Origin: Talinum fruticosum
Taxonomy: Eukaryota; Streptophyta; Magnoliopsida; Caryophyllales; Talinaceae
Length of the DNA stretch: 64,000 nucleotides
Direction: 5' to 3'
NCBI GenBank assembly: GCA_021018815.1
Contig: JAITYX010000007.1
Location: 3,039,001 to 3,103,000, forward strand
Below the pieces are notes generated by a model. That model was not told the DNA's origin and ran no database searches. It saw nothing but the letters and a program-made list of their open reading frames with translations. Below, piece by piece: positions 9,354 to 21,339 of the stretch; within the stretch, counting starts at the first letter, position 1, and each line of letters starts with the position of its first letter. A program made the translations under genes and the position numbers.

Positions 9354-11448
9354 CCTAGCTGCCGGTTACCTAACTAATAGAACACTAACTCCTATCTTGG
9401 ATGGAAAACTCCATATGAGGCCTTATATGACATTCCATATAACGAGCTTCAAATTTTTGGGTGTCCGGCTTATGCACACAATCAAATCGAAGTGGTGAAA
9501 ATTTTGCTAGCAAGGCTTGCAAATGTGTGTTTGTAGGATATGCTAACGACAAGAAAGGATAGAAGATGTATGATATTGCGATAAACAACTTCTTTGTCTC
9601 GCGAGATGTTGAATTCTATAAACACACGTTCCCTTTCATGAACAAGGACGACCAAATCTCCACATTAGAAGTCCTACACATAAAGTGGGGGGTGACGAAG
9701 TGGTAGATGCATCGAATAGAGTGGATGGTGCAAATGAAGAGCCACATTCTATTGTGACCTACTCGATGACACGATATTGGGAGAGGATGTAAGCACACCA
9801 ATCACGCCAACTATGGATGTTAAACTAAGGGAAGAAGAATCATTAGGCCATGGACATCGACGAAAAATACCATCATCCATTGTGTTGCTTATCCCGGTTA
9901 GGGCATTCCTCGGTACCCCCTACCCTATAGCACATTATGTAAATTGTGATAACTTTTCGAAATGAGATAAGATTTTATTGTATCTATTATAACGCAACAT
10001 GAGCCCGTCACTTTCTCCGAGGTAACAAAAGAGGCTTGCTAGCATGATGCTATGCAAAAAGTAACGAGGCCTTAGATGAGAACGAGACATGGGAGCTAAC
10101 CCGACTTCCTCTCAAGAAAAAGACGCTTGGGTGCAAATGGGTGTACAAAATCAAGTACAATTCTCATGGATCAATTGAGCGCCATAAGGCAAGAATTGTG
10201 ATTTTGGGAAATGATCGGAATCGATTATAATGAGTCATTCGCACCCGTGGCCAAGATGATGATAGTTAGAATTGTTTTGGCAATTGCAGCAGCTAAGAAT
10301 TGGAAATTACATCGGATGGACGTGCACAATGCCTTCTTACATGGAGACTTACGAAGGAAGTTTACATGAAACTTCCCTCGGTTTTCGGACCTCTAGTCTT
10401 ACCGACGTTTGCCGGTTGAAAAAGTTCCTTCAAGTAGAGCCCCGATGTTGGTTTGCAAAATTGACCTCTGCCTTAAAGAATTATGGGTTCAAATAGTTAT
10501 ATGTCAACTATTCCTTATTCTTCCTAATTAAAGATAGGTTTCAATTGTATCTTCTTCTCTACGTTGATGATATAGTCATTACAGGTAATAATACAATGGC
10601 TATCCAAGAATTCAAGGCCTATCTTTCTAAATGTTTTCACATGAAATATTTAGGCACCCTCAAATATTTTTAGGTGTTGAAGTGGCATGAGGACCCCAAG
10701 GAATTTTTTTGTGTCAACGGAAGTATGTGGCTGAAAGCGGCCTTCTAGGGGTGAAACCTGCACCTCTACCAATGAAACAAAATCACCAACTAGCAATGGT
10801 GGGTTGCTCTTCAGGACCCAGGATGTTATAGACGTCTCATTAGTCGACTCACCTATATTTGAGCTTTACTAGACTGGACCCGACTTACTCGTGTACGTTC
10901 TTCCCTAATTTATGCACAGTGTGAAAGAGGAGCATTGGGACACTACCTTTGCAGGTGGTGCGCTATCTCAAAGGGAATTTGAGCCAAGGTATTTTTCTCT
11001 CTAGTATTTTGCGGATTCGTGGATGAAGCGACTCCGATCGGGCAAGTTGTCCTTTGTCTCGAAGATCACTCATTGAGGTGGTTTATCCAACTAGGAGAAT
11101 CATCCATCTCTTAGAAAACTAAGAAACAACAACGCTTGTCGTGGTCGTGATCATCGATTGAAGCTATCGTGCCATGGTAGAGACCATGTTCGAACTTATC
11201 CGGATCAAGGAGGTTTTATAAAATCTAGGTGTCGGTCATGACATACCTACGGAGCTTCACCGTGATAACCAAGCTACACTTTACATTGCTCGCAATCCCG
11301 TTAGCAGAAATATTCATACCATTTCCGTCCCGTCACAAGATCGGTTAGCTGACATATTTACTAAGGCCCTTTGGACTTCTCCATTTACGAATCTGCTTTG
11401 CAAGCTAGGCACTCGGGATCACCGTGCCTTAGCTTGAGGGAGAGGGGG
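9354..11448 (+). pseudogene. copia integrase end, reverse transcriptase and RNase H, degenerate
   Basis: After the nested insertion come integrase C-terminal motifs (GCPAYAHNQ near 9470). RT follows with GCKWVYKIKYNSHGSIERHK at about 10130, an AFLHGDL-like motif in a shifted frame, then RCWFAKLTSALKNYGFK at 10440-10496. The catalytic YVDD is present (LYVDDIVITGN, about 10560-10590). RNase H appears in pieces: LHRDNQATLYIARNP near 11260 and ADIFTKAL near 11350. Many stops and frameshifts show long inactivity. The frame ends just before the purine tract, as in intact copia elements. Confidence 0.88.
11431..11448 (+). promoter_or_regulatory. Polypurine tract of the copia element
   Basis: AGCTTGAGGGAGAGGGGG ends exactly at the start of the 3' LTR; this is the usual copia form. 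Confidence 0.85.
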
Positions 11449-11663
11449 TGTTGACATGAAGCAACAAGAAGTTTTGTTAGATTAGGAAAACAAGATGTGT
11501 TAGTGTTAGATTAGTATACCAAGTTGTGTTTAGAATTCCTTATTTACGGAAATTATAATTGAGGATTGTCTACTAATATATATATAGGAACTTCTATCAA
11601 ATAAAGGGACACAAGGATTGTGGTTAAACACCAAACATAAATATATCAAACACTTGTTTTACA
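11449..11663 (+). repeat. 3' LTR of the copia element
   Basis: It starts TGTTGACATGAAGCAACAAG and ends CTTGTTTTACA. At 215 bp it is about 22 bp shorter than the 5' LTR. Confidence 0.9.
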
Positions 11664-11835
11664 AAACTGGTATATCACTTCTAAATTAAATTTTGTACTA
11701 ATATATCTTTTTTGGAATCTTTAATATTTTTATGAAAGTTTAGATTCCTTATCGCACCTCATTGTGTAAGCTAATCACACCTTGACAAGGTAGTCACTTG
11801 CAGTCAAGATTAGCGATACACTGTCTCGGTAAGGT

Positions 11836-12537
11836 TAGGTGAGAAAAAACTGGAACTAATAAACCCAACCGAAAATTGGTAAAATCGAACTGATTTTTCA
11901 GTTAATCGAACCGATTTAAAAACTGGTTATTAATTGATATCCGATTAATCGATTTATCCAATTTAAATTATGGTTTACGATTTTAAAACTGACACTTAAC
12001 CAAACCAACCTTATTATTTTTTGGGTGAATTTTTCTGCTTGTTGTTTGGATTTTATTAGCTATTGCCTAGTAGTAGAATCGTAGTAGGAATGTGGTCACT
12101 ATTATGGCATCAAAATTAATTAGTTTAGCATACATTATTTTGGCTAGTGGTGCTCTACTACTCTCTTATCAAAAATTAAAAATTAGTATGCAATTTTTAT
12201 TTGGCTCATCACTCGCTTCACTGGCAGTGGAAGTGCTCTTCTGAAACCTCCAAAATTTTAAAAATTGACCCCATATTCACAACAGAATCACCTCACACAG
12301 CTATCCATTATACTCTTCTCCCTTGTTATCAAAATTTTTTAAAAAAATAAGAATTTTTATTTAATGGTTCCGATTAATCTGTGAGCCGAATTGAAAAACC
12401 TGACTAATTGATATTTGATTAACTAGTTTATTCAGTTATAATTTTGATTCACGTTTTTCAAAGTGCAAATTCTGACTAAACGAAGTGAAACCCCGAACCA
12501 AACCAAATCGAACCAAACCTACATATGCTCATGCCTA
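11836..12537. mobile_element. Candidate hAT-type miniature element
   Basis: The left end (TAGGTGAGAAAAAACTGG) and the inverted right end (TAGGCATGAGCATATG) resemble hAT termini of the TAGGGGTGAGCA type. Subterminal DNA is rich in ACCGA/CCAAAC/TCGAACC motifs at both ends, as in such elements. The 8-bp flanks (GGTAAGGT and ACTAAGAT) match at only 5 of 8 positions. No ORF lies inside. It could be chance similarity. Confidence 0.35.
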
Positions 12538-13989
12538 ACTAAGATTTTTTAGAAACCGCAGAGAAGATAGATTATGTAGCCAGTGATAGACCTAGCAAAA
12601 ATGATCACCTAAAATTTGAAATTCAAATTAAATTTGGAATGATCTAAACTGAATTTATAGGTATAGACTAAACTTAATTTAGACACAATCCATATTGACT
12701 ATATTAAAGGTCAATTGTTCTGATACTTGTCTAAAAGTTTAGGAACTAAAACTGATGGTCAAATAGGTTCCCAGATTTTGGAAACTAGAACCGGAATCTC
12801 AAGTTTGGTTTATAATTTCGGTACCCATTATGCCTAAATTTAAATTTTCTAACTAATTTTATAGAACCCCTGTTTTTAGATGAAGATGTTTATATGTTTA
12901 AATCCAAAACTTAAGGTGAAAAATTAGTACCACTGAACACTTTACAATTATAAAATAAAAACAGTGAAGGTGACATTCTTGTAAAATTATTTTTAAAAAA
13001 TAAAAATGATGTATATACTGCCTACAAACATACTTCCATTAAAAAAACTTACAATTAAAGGTTCAAATAATTACACAATTTGTGTCAATTAACAATATAA
13101 TTCACAACCTAAACTCCAAAACAATTAGAAAAAACGCTCTCACAAGACAAAGAATCCATGAAAAATCTTAAATTATATGCCAAAATGCTGGTTCTAGCTT
13201 TCAATCTCGGGTATTACTGTAGGAACAGGAGCCAAAACCAGTAAAAAAATTCTAATTTTTAGGAATTGGAACCAAAATCAATTCAACGGTTTCGCTCAGA
13301 TTCCAAGGTATGTTCGCCCCTAACCATAATCAATAAGAGCCTCATTAGTACTTTTTTTCTTTGAAGATTACTTTTCTTTATAAGGAAATTTTATTTCAAG
13401 GAAAATTGCCTCCAGTTCACCTATTAGTTTAAATTTATTTATTCCATAACAGTAAATATCCAACCATATATACTTCTTTCTACAAGTCAAAGGGTTTTTA
13501 TTTTTTCTGTAAGTGTGGTCACCCAATAAGACCCCTATTTAAGTTTAAAGGGGATATGTATATCAAGTCCAAGTTTAAAGTTGATATTCACAACCCACCT
13601 CAACTCATTTGCACAACTCGCAAGGAAATGTCTCTTTCAAGTTAGAACTCGATGAACAGGGTAGAAGTGTGGAATATTTAATACTAAATCATTACTCACT
13701 CGTTAAAGGGTTTGTAATTAATACTGATATGAATTTTCTTGCGTTAGAAGTTAGAAAAAAAGTCTACATCACATGCTTTTCATTTTGATAAAAGATTCAC
13801 ACTACATTAATATATGTTAGTTAGGGGTTAGTGATTAAATGTCTTCACAAAATAAATGAGTTTTTCTTCGTTATTAGTAAACTTGGTTTATTACAGTAGA
13901 TGGGTTCAATAATGCTTAATAACTTGGTTTATTACAGTAGATGGGTTCAATAATGCTGGTAACTAAGCGAGAGAGGATTTCATTGATGA
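12538..13989. other. AT-rich non-coding DNA with a 41-bp tandem duplication
   Basis: No gene. Bases 13880-13920 and 13921-13957 repeat the same 37-bp core (ACTTGGTTTATTACAGTAG, then ATGGGTTCAATAATGCT) with a 41-bp period. The stretch 12590-13310 has weak hAT-like end sequence (a GTTCGCCCCTAAC right end) but no convincing partner. Confidence 0.6.
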
Positions 13990-14113
13990 AGTTTTGACAT
14001 AGTGGTCAAAACAAAGGCTTTGATCGCTCTGTTAGACATCGAGTTTAACTCTCTCATCTTCCATCATATTGTAATCGTATTAGACATTCGTGACTCCTAC
14101 AAACCCAAAAAAA
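13990..14113 (+). mobile_element. Second SINE copy, related to 3951-4066
   Basis: An A-box-like ACATAGTGGTCAAAAC and a B-box-like GAGTTTAACTCTC are spaced as in the first copy. The 3' body is alike (CATATTGTAATCGTATTAG against TATATTGTACTCGTCATT; GACTCCTAC against AGCTCCTTA), and a run of 12-13 A ends it. I see no convincing TSD, so it is probably older. Confidence 0.55.
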
Positions 14114-14120
14114 AAAAAAC

Positions 14121-16036
14121 AAAGCAAAAGGATCCGTAATCTGTTGCCAATCTGATTTGAATTTACAGACTTGTGTCATTTAATGAGGAGTCAGCAAAAT
14201 AGAAACAACACGAAAAATGTTAACGTTGTAAAGGCAGAAAATGATGGCCATTGCAGGCTAACTTCTACTCTGAAATTAATTGCATTACCCACTCATCATT
14301 TATGATTTCAATTGATTGTTAGATCCTTCAATTTTTCCCTCCAAGTTGGAATCCAAGGAAAACAATACATAGAATGAGTATACATTGCCATATTAACTAG
14401 TCACTGTTTATTATCTCAAAAACCAAAGTCCCAGTTCATTATCTAATGTAACCTAAATTAATCTATTTTAAACTTATAATAACACCATATAATAATCAGA
14501 CATATCTAAGTTTATGAGCTGAAATCAGAATTTATAAACTCCAACAAATTTAAATTCAATAAATCTTACTAAAAAAATTGATTAATCCGCCTTTGTCACT
14601 ATGAAAATGACCGCAAATATAGTTTTAAATTCTTTTTTATTTTAAAGAAACTTACATGTAAGGACATAATTATGACGGTCAACTTAATTTTTAATGTCAA
14701 TATATATATATTTTATCGACTACCCTAATTGATTATTTGCTTATTATTTTTTTTCTCCTTTGTTATTACAATGAACAACTTTTTGAGAGTATCTAATACA
14801 TCTATATCCAATCATTTTAAAAAAAAAAAAGAGTTATCATACTCAAGCTAAAGATTTTATTATATTTACTTTGATCACAACTTGTTTAAGTCTACAAGAA
14901 AACTACAATAAAAATATCATAAAATAAAACTATGAAATCACAATAAAATGTAAGTTTAGTATTGAATTTTTCTTTCTCTTTTATCCCTCATATTTTTTCA
15001 AATTGAAAGTTACTTTTGTATTTTTTGAATTGAAAGTTATTTTTACAAATATTCATATACGTTAAAAGACATTCTTCTTATGCATGTAATTTATACATAA
15101 AATTTCAAGTATAACTGAAAGGACAAAATAAAGTAATTTTCTAAGTTATTTTTGCCACCATATGTTAAATTTGAAACTCGATGAGTTGATTAAGAAGGGA
15201 AGGAAACAAAGATCCTCGTAAGGAGAGTGAGTATAGTGTTTGTGAGACAAACAAAGTGCAGGTTTCTAATTGCCAAAAAGCCATTGGGAAAACCAATTAT
15301 GTTTGCTGTTGGGCTCAGTTACTAGCAGGCAGCCAGCAGCCAATACCATAGTTATTTGATATTCTTGACTCATCAGCGTCAATTGAGACCCACCCATTTC
15401 CCAATAAACCAAAATTATGCCTTTACTTTGTGAAGAAAACTTTATCTGTATTCTATTTAGATTATCATTATATGGTTTTAAGTTATAAAATTGTTAATCA
15501 GAAATATTGCACACTAATAATAATATATGTAGTTTGGGGGTGGGATGGTGATAATCTAAATTTTAAAGTTGGCTACTGCTAGTCTGTACTTTGAACATAT
15601 ATAATGTTATCATACCAACATTGTTGAATAACGTTTGATTCAGCAAAACAAGTGCATATTAAACATATGGAATTATATATGCATTAGATTCCTACATTTT
15701 TAACATGTACAATAACATATTACTATAAAATATGCATTAGAATACGTCAAAGACTGCTCAACTATGTGCTTGTATAAAAATGTTAAATTGTTCAAAATAA
15801 GGACGCTAATAGTCATCTTTAAATTTGGAATTATTATCACTTTTTTGGTAGAGTAATTAGCACATTGTATATTAGATTTTAGATGGAATAAAGGAGCAAT
15901 TTTAATTTGTCAAGTGCAAACTTGCTTTCTTTCTTTGTTTTTCCCAGAAATTAAAGAAGGTAATTAAAAAGTAGTGGTGAAATATGTGAGGAAGCATGGA
16001 AGTTGGTGAATGCCCCATGCATACATAATTCGAAAC
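14121..16036. other. AT-rich intergenic DNA
   Basis: No open frame or RNA gene that I can support. It contains homopolymer A/T runs and scattered TATA stretches only. Confidence 0.6.
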
Positions 16037-16134
16037 GGCCTTCAATGTTGAATGAATTGCATTAATTGTATTTTCCGTGAAGTAAGGCCTTCAATGTTGA
16101 ATGAATTGCATTAATTGTATTTTCCGTGAAGTAA
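16037..16134. repeat. Perfect 49-bp tandem duplication
   Basis: Two identical copies, 16037-16085 and 16086-16134, each beginning GGCCTTCAATGTTG and ending CCGTGAAGTAA. Complete identity in an otherwise decayed region suggests a recent event or an assembly artefact. Confidence 0.9.
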
Positions 16135-17847
16135 GGTCCGATGCGAGACCCCTTATTTTATGGGTTATGGCCTCTTTACTCATCCATTCATTCCTAGTTA
16201 GCTCATCTGCTGTTTCTCTCTCATACTCATACTCATACTCATATGGGCATGGCCTCCTCTTCTATCGAAATGGTTAACTGAATGTGTAGATCTGAACTTG
16301 CTAATGAGGTCATCTTGGATTTTCACACTCTTGTGCTAATTAATCTTTCACCTCGTTGGATCAAGAAAAAAAAAAAGAAAATATTGTAGAATTGGTCTTG
16401 ATTGAGTTTTCCATAACATCTTAGCTCATTAGTTAAGTTTTTCAGTAAAATATGTCATTTGATTAATAAAAACGGTAAACAATACCTACAATAAAAAATC
16501 ATATATGAATAAAAATATAGTTCTTAAAGATAAAAATGAAATTTAACTTTTAAATAACCACTGAAAATCGTATCTGATGTCAACTTAAAAATCATATATA
16601 TGATAATTTTATGATAAATAATAATATTTGATGACTTAATATAATATCTTTGCTGTGGATAAAAGACATGATAATTTATGCTATAATATTTTGAAAGTTA
16701 AACTTCATCAATGTCTTTGGTAATACCAATTAATTTTAACCCTTATAAGAATATAGCCTAATATTCTCATAATAATAGGATTACAAATGTCTCACATAGA
16801 ATATAGCTTCTATAACACAGAAGAAGTGGAGTTTTTAGGGGAGGGGGAAAACCAATTATTGTCTCAGTTGTTAGTACATTAGTTAAGGCTACCTATCAAA
16901 ATTAGTATGTAGTTGAATCCTATTCTTTTCCACCTTGAGATAACATAAAGGACCCAGCTTTTATGGGAATATCCAAGTGGAAAAGAAAGGAGGAGAAGAA
17001 GGGGACAATATGTGGCCCTATCTCTCTCTGTATGGACTTGAAATCTATATCTGCTTATGGGAAGGTAAGACAAATTTTTATTAGATCACTTCATTGGTGG
17101 CTACACTTGAAGGACTAACATGGAGTCCAAGGCTAGTCACATTCTTTGTCGTACTTTAGGTAATTAGGTAAAATTGTATATCATGGTTTTTTTGGCTTAT
17201 TTAACTAGGTAGGTCAACCAACCTATGTAATCCTACCTTTTCTCTCTCCTTTTTTTTAATTACTAAGGTTTTTTTACCTTTGCTCGTCTCTATACACAAA
17301 AAAAAATTATGTCTTTGGGCCTATCTAACAAAATAGGTAGAGACTGTTGTGTAATAATTCGGTATTTGAAAGTTTGGAGAATGAAATTTATATACATGAA
17401 ATGAATTCTAAACTTACTTATTTAAATGGTTAGATTTTATTAAATCGACCCAAGTATAAAAGTCTAGAATTGCGATATTATAATCGTTAACACTTGTGAT
17501 AAGTGTATTTTTGAGACTTAAAAATGTTATATATTTTAGTAGGTATTAATCGGCTCACCTAATATAATTTTTGAAAGTTGTTATCGGATATTTGGATTAT
17601 AAACCCACTTATATTTACTTTTGTGTCTCATTCACACACACACAAAAAAAAAAAAACACTTATAAATACCTACATAAACAAGTACTGCAAAGTTTGGCAC
17701 CTTTCAATTCAGACGGGCAATTTTAGAAAATTGAAAACTTGAATAAAAATTATTGTATAAACCAATAAAAATTGTTGACACCTACAAACCTAAGAAAGCA
17801 TGTAGCTGGTTATGTAGACATAATAAGAAGGTTAGATGGGACCAATT
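16135..17847. other. AT-rich intergenic DNA
   Basis: No gene. A (CATACT)n-like run lies near 16221-16245. A weak SINE-like stretch near 16860-16930 lacks a tail. Nothing else could be supported. Confidence 0.6.
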
Positions 17848-18492
17848 AAGGCTGGCAATGGGGCGGGTATGGGGCAGGTTTTCCTATACCTACATTCATA
17901 CCCGTTTTCAAAATGTGTATCCATACCCATACCCATACCCAAGTGGGTGTTAAAAATCCATACTCATATCCATACCCACCGGGTTTTACGTGTCCTGGGG
18001 TTTTATTTGGGTACAAATAGAATAAAAATAATAATATTCATATTAAACTCATATTTAACATTTCTCACCGTTCAACAAAAAAAAATAGATAGTAAGATAC
18101 CGAGGAGGAGATGGGAAGATAGAGGTAGGCAAAAGACACTCATAAACTAAGGCTTTTTCTCTTGAAATGAATTTGAGCTTAAACATTGGGCCTAAAATTC
18201 AACCTTCAATTTCTTTTTTTTTTTTTAAACATTTAGCAAAGCGGGTTGTGGGTGTTAAGTGGGGCGGGTATGGGGCGGGTACGGGACGGGTACGCGACGG
18301 GTGTTGCGGGTACGGGTTATGGGTGTTATGTGGGATGGGTATGGGGCGGGTGAAGCCTAAACCCATACCCATACCCGCCCCATACCCATTTTAATCATAC
18401 CCGCCTCATACCCATTTTTTCAAAATTTTAGCACCCATTCGGGTTTTAAATAGGGCGGGTTTTCAATGGGTATGAGTTTTTTGCCAGCCCTA
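17848..18492. mobile_element. hAT-type miniature element with GGGTATGGG subterminal repeats
   Basis: The left terminus AAGGCTGGCAA and the inverted right terminus TAGGGCTGGCAA match. They are flanked by GGACCAATT at 17839-17847 and 18493-18501; eight of these bases fit the hAT TSD length, and the ninth may be chance. Both ends are packed with ACCCAT / GGGTATGGGGCGGGT units in opposite orientation, so the ends could fold on each other. There is no transposase frame in the 645 bp. Movement would have depended on an hAT transposase elsewhere. Confidence 0.82.
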
Positions 18493-18880
18493 GGACCAAT
18501 TGGTGTGGAGCAGACGTCACATGCCTAAACATTGCATCATTTACCGGCTTATTATTCAAAATAAGTTTGCAGTGAGAACCCATCTATCCAAGTTCCTTCC
18601 TGAAATGTCTACCATATACAAGAAATTCCTTTTAAGTGTTAGCATACTACAAAAGTAAGACAAAAAGCTTAACTTGGTTTCTAATTGGTTGTTTTTTTTG
18701 AAAAGAAAAGAATTTCATTAAACAAATAGAAACATCCCAAAGGTCACAAGTTCAACACAAACAAACAACACAACAAAACACTTAACAACCGCGTCAAAGA
18801 TAACCACAAAATAAAGTCGCTAGAAGGCAAGAGACCAACAGAAGACACAAAGAGACAAACAATATTGGCCAAGCTACATA
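18493..18880. other. Non-coding flank of the hAT element
   Basis: AT-rich. From about 18700 the sequence (TTTTTTTTGAAAAG, then CA-rich) looks like the inverted 3' untranslated end of the LINE-like remnant that follows. Confidence 0.45.
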
Positions 18881-18899
18881 AGCACGTGAAATGGCTTAG

Positions 18900-19284
18900 T
18901 TGCATTGGGAGTTAGCAACCAAGTGATCCCACTTCTCCATCATTTCCTTGCCAATTTGGATGACCCGTTCATTAGCTTGTATGATCCATTTCACTTGAGG
19001 GGGAGGTAGAGTACGGAGCATAATTGTTCCATTTGGTCCTTATTGACATTGGTCAGGGCCATCGCAGCCAAGTTAACCGCTCCAATTGCATGGTTGATGG
19101 TGATTTCCCATTTCCTCTTGATAAGGTCAGTGGCTTGCCCAATGACATAACCAATGGGTTTGTTGCCATCTGAATTTATGTTCTCCTTAATTTGGTAAAT
19201 GATGTCATCTTCAAGATCTATTTCCATCTTTGGGATTTTGTATAACTTTTCTGAGAGTTTTTTCATAACTTCCAGGATGGCCAT
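18900..19284 (-). pseudogene. LINE-like RNase H C-terminal remnant
   Basis: A 97-codon minus frame (18991-19284) contains KRKWEITINHAIGAVNLAAMAL. This resembles the end of the RNase H domain of plant LINE proteins and RNase H-like host proteins, where W-x-V-x-x-x-H-x-x-R-x-A-N-x-A-A-D-x-L is usual; here the acidic residue after AA is gone. After a frameshift the minus frame goes on with PPPQVKWIIQANERVIQ to a stop near 18898. A T-rich, then A-rich tail on the 3' side suits a LINE. The family call rests on one motif. Confidence 0.4.
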
Positions 19285-19579
19285 AGCTTTATCATCAAAG
19301 TGGACAATAACATGCTAGTTTTACTCGACTGGAACATAAAACCGTTACTAAAGAAATGGACTTAAGAACAAGAAGTTTTGGCCATTTGAATCACAAACAA
19401 CTATATACTATCAGCAGTGGCAGGACATGAATAAAAGCATTTCTCGAAAAGCGACCAAATGTGGAAGCTTCCAAGCAAAAGATCAAAGAAATAGTACATG
19501 TAAGAGTGAATTTCCTAAATGCTTGTAGTCGACACAAATATGATATGAGTAAATTATGTTTACTTTGAGCACTACTTAG

Positions 19580-20107
19580 TGTCACGGGACGATAATTCAC
19601 TCGAACTTAGTACCCGTGCGGCGCTAGCAAATTACACCCGAGACCCCTTTTATAAGCTTGCTAGTAAGCCTTAACGATGCTTAACTTAAGCTCGAGAGAG
19701 AAAGCTTAGTAAGCAAGGACACTTAGAGAGAGAGAGTTTGGGAGAATGCTTTGTGTATTGAACTCTTGGATGTTTACAAATGAGGACCCCATGGGGGTAT
19801 TTATACATGGCCACTCCTCAATGGACGGTGGAGATCTAATTGATCCAACGGCTAGGATTGCACATCTAGAATCCTCTATACAAGTATCTACATCTCTACA
19901 TTAGTGTAGAATATTCTGAACTTGGGAGTCCTCGGTGGAACCAAGGAGAGAATTCTAGAAGGTTCCGGCTCTTCCGGAACCAAGGAGAGAACTCTAGAAG
20001 ATTCCGGCTCTTCCGAATCAAGGAGAGAACTCTAGAAGATTCCGGCTCTTCCGAATCAAGGAGAGAACTCTAGAAGATTCCGGGTTCTTCTAGAGCGTTC
20101 CGTGACA
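19580..20107 (-). repeat. 3' LTR of the chromovirus
   Basis: On the minus strand it starts TGTCACGGAACGCTCTAG and ends ATCGTCCCGTGACA. Its U3 holds four copies of a 38-bp repeat (19937-20091; core CTAGAAGATTCCGGCTCTTC). A minus-strand TATAAATA box lies at 19798-19805. Confidence 0.93.
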
Positions 20108-20122
20108 TCCTCCCCCACCTAT
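20108..20122 (-). promoter_or_regulatory. Polypurine tract of the chromovirus
   Basis: On the minus strand, TAGGTGGGGGAGGA runs directly into the 3' LTR. Confidence 0.85.
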
Positions 20123-21200
20123 TCCGGCGATGTCCTCGTAGCCTTAGCGTCTTCGAACGCTTGTATTTGTTCCTTGAATCGCCACAAGTCTCGGATGGGC
20201 TCCCGACTTGCTTCGCTATCCGGTAGTCCCTTCCATTCGACGAGCAACTCGTGAGTAGGAGGCTTGTTTTGGTGACGGACCACTCTATCGGCTAGTACCT
20301 CCTCCACTTGCTTGTCATGTTGCACCGTTATGCCCATCGGTGCTCGTCTAGAGATGCCCCTGTTTGGATCCACTTGGTCTCCATGGTAAGGCTTGAGTAG
20401 ACTCACATGGAAGACAGGATGATACTTGATTTTCGAAGGCAACTCTACTTTGTAGGCTTGTGCCCCAACCTTCTTAAGGATGGGGAAGGGTCCTTTGTAT
20501 CTCTCGGATAAGTCCTCGATGTCGACCACTCAACCTCGCGTGGTTGTACATCTTGACGAGGACAAGGTCCCCAACTTGGAACTCTCGTGGGCGACGCTTC
20601 TTGTTGGCCCATTTCTTCATCTTCTTGGAGGCTTTCTCCAAGTAAGCCCGCGCCGTGTCGGCTGATCATTCCAGTCCTTTGCGAACTTGAAAGCAGGCGG
20701 GCTTGGACCCTTGTAACTCGTGGCGATCATGCTCGGAGTCGAGGTTGTTGTCCCGTAACAATCTCGAACGGACTCGGCCGGTGGACTCGCTTCTCGTAGG
20801 TTGTATGAGAACTGGGCTACATTAAGTAGCTTCGCCCAATCCGTTGGTTGGCACACACATAGTGCCTCGGGTAAAGCTCCAAAAGTGCATTCACCCGCTC
20901 CGTTTGTCCATCGATCCGAGGGTGAAAGCTGGTGGAGAAGTTGAGTTCGGACCCCATGAGCTTGAATAGCTCCGTCCGTAAACGACCCGTAAAGCGAGTG
21001 TCCCGATCACTCACTATTGAACGCGGCAGCCCCAATACTTTACCACGTTCTTGAAGAATAGTTCGGCAGCCTGCTCGGCTGAACATTCCTTGGGTGCTCG
21101 GGATGAAGGTTGCGTACTTGGAGTACCGATCCACCATTACAATTACCCAGCTGCACCCATCACTCGTGGGTAAGCCCACGATGAAGTCCATGGAGACACT
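20119..21200 (-). pseudogene. Integrase and chromodomain of gypsy pol, frameshifted
   Basis: The integrase core is in 20817-21191: DFIVGLP, VMVDRYSKYATFIP, IVSDRDTRFTG and DGQTERVNALLE, so the catalytic D, D and E all appear kept. A frame change leads to FSYNLREASP, and another to the C-terminal part (20119-20529): EDLSERYKGPFPILKKVGAQ, KYHPVFHVSLLKPY, then the chromodomain HELLVEWKGLPDSEASREP and DLWRFKEQI. A chromodomain binds modified histone tails and steers insertion into heterochromatin. The frame ends 15 bp before the LTR. Confidence 0.9.
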
Positions 21201-21339
21201 TTCCCATGGTCTTTCGGGAATGGGAAATGGCTCTAAGAGTCCCGCGGAGCTCTTTGTTCAATCTTGTCCTCGTCGACACACAAGACAAGTCCCCACGTAG
21301 GCCTCCACGTCATCCTTCAAGTGCGGCCAATAATAAGAG

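Larger units (their letters stand above)
5327..11663 (+). mobile_element. Degenerate Ty1/copia LTR retrotransposon, split by a nested gypsy derivative
   Basis: It has matching LTRs (5327-5563 and 11449-11663), an initiator-Met-type PBS, and the copia order gag, protease, integrase, reverse transcriptase, RNase H, then a purine tract. Every domain is cut by stops or frameshifts, so it is a pseudo-element. Removing the nested 7613-9353 insertion leaves about 4.6 kb, a normal copia length. A possible TSD is AAACT at 5316-5320 and 11664-11668, but on the left a TATATA separates it from the LTR. Confidence 0.92.

Noticed and set aside
12590..13313. Second hAT-like miniature element
   Set aside because: The right end resembles a hAT terminus but no matching left end or TSD was found.
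16268..16375. SINE-like stretch ending in an A-run
   Set aside because: Box motifs too weak and no TSD.
17870..18470. Interstitial telomere repeats or a CRISPR-like array
   Set aside because: The GGGTAT units are not TTTAGGG, are inverted between the two ends, and are bounded by hAT termini and a TSD.
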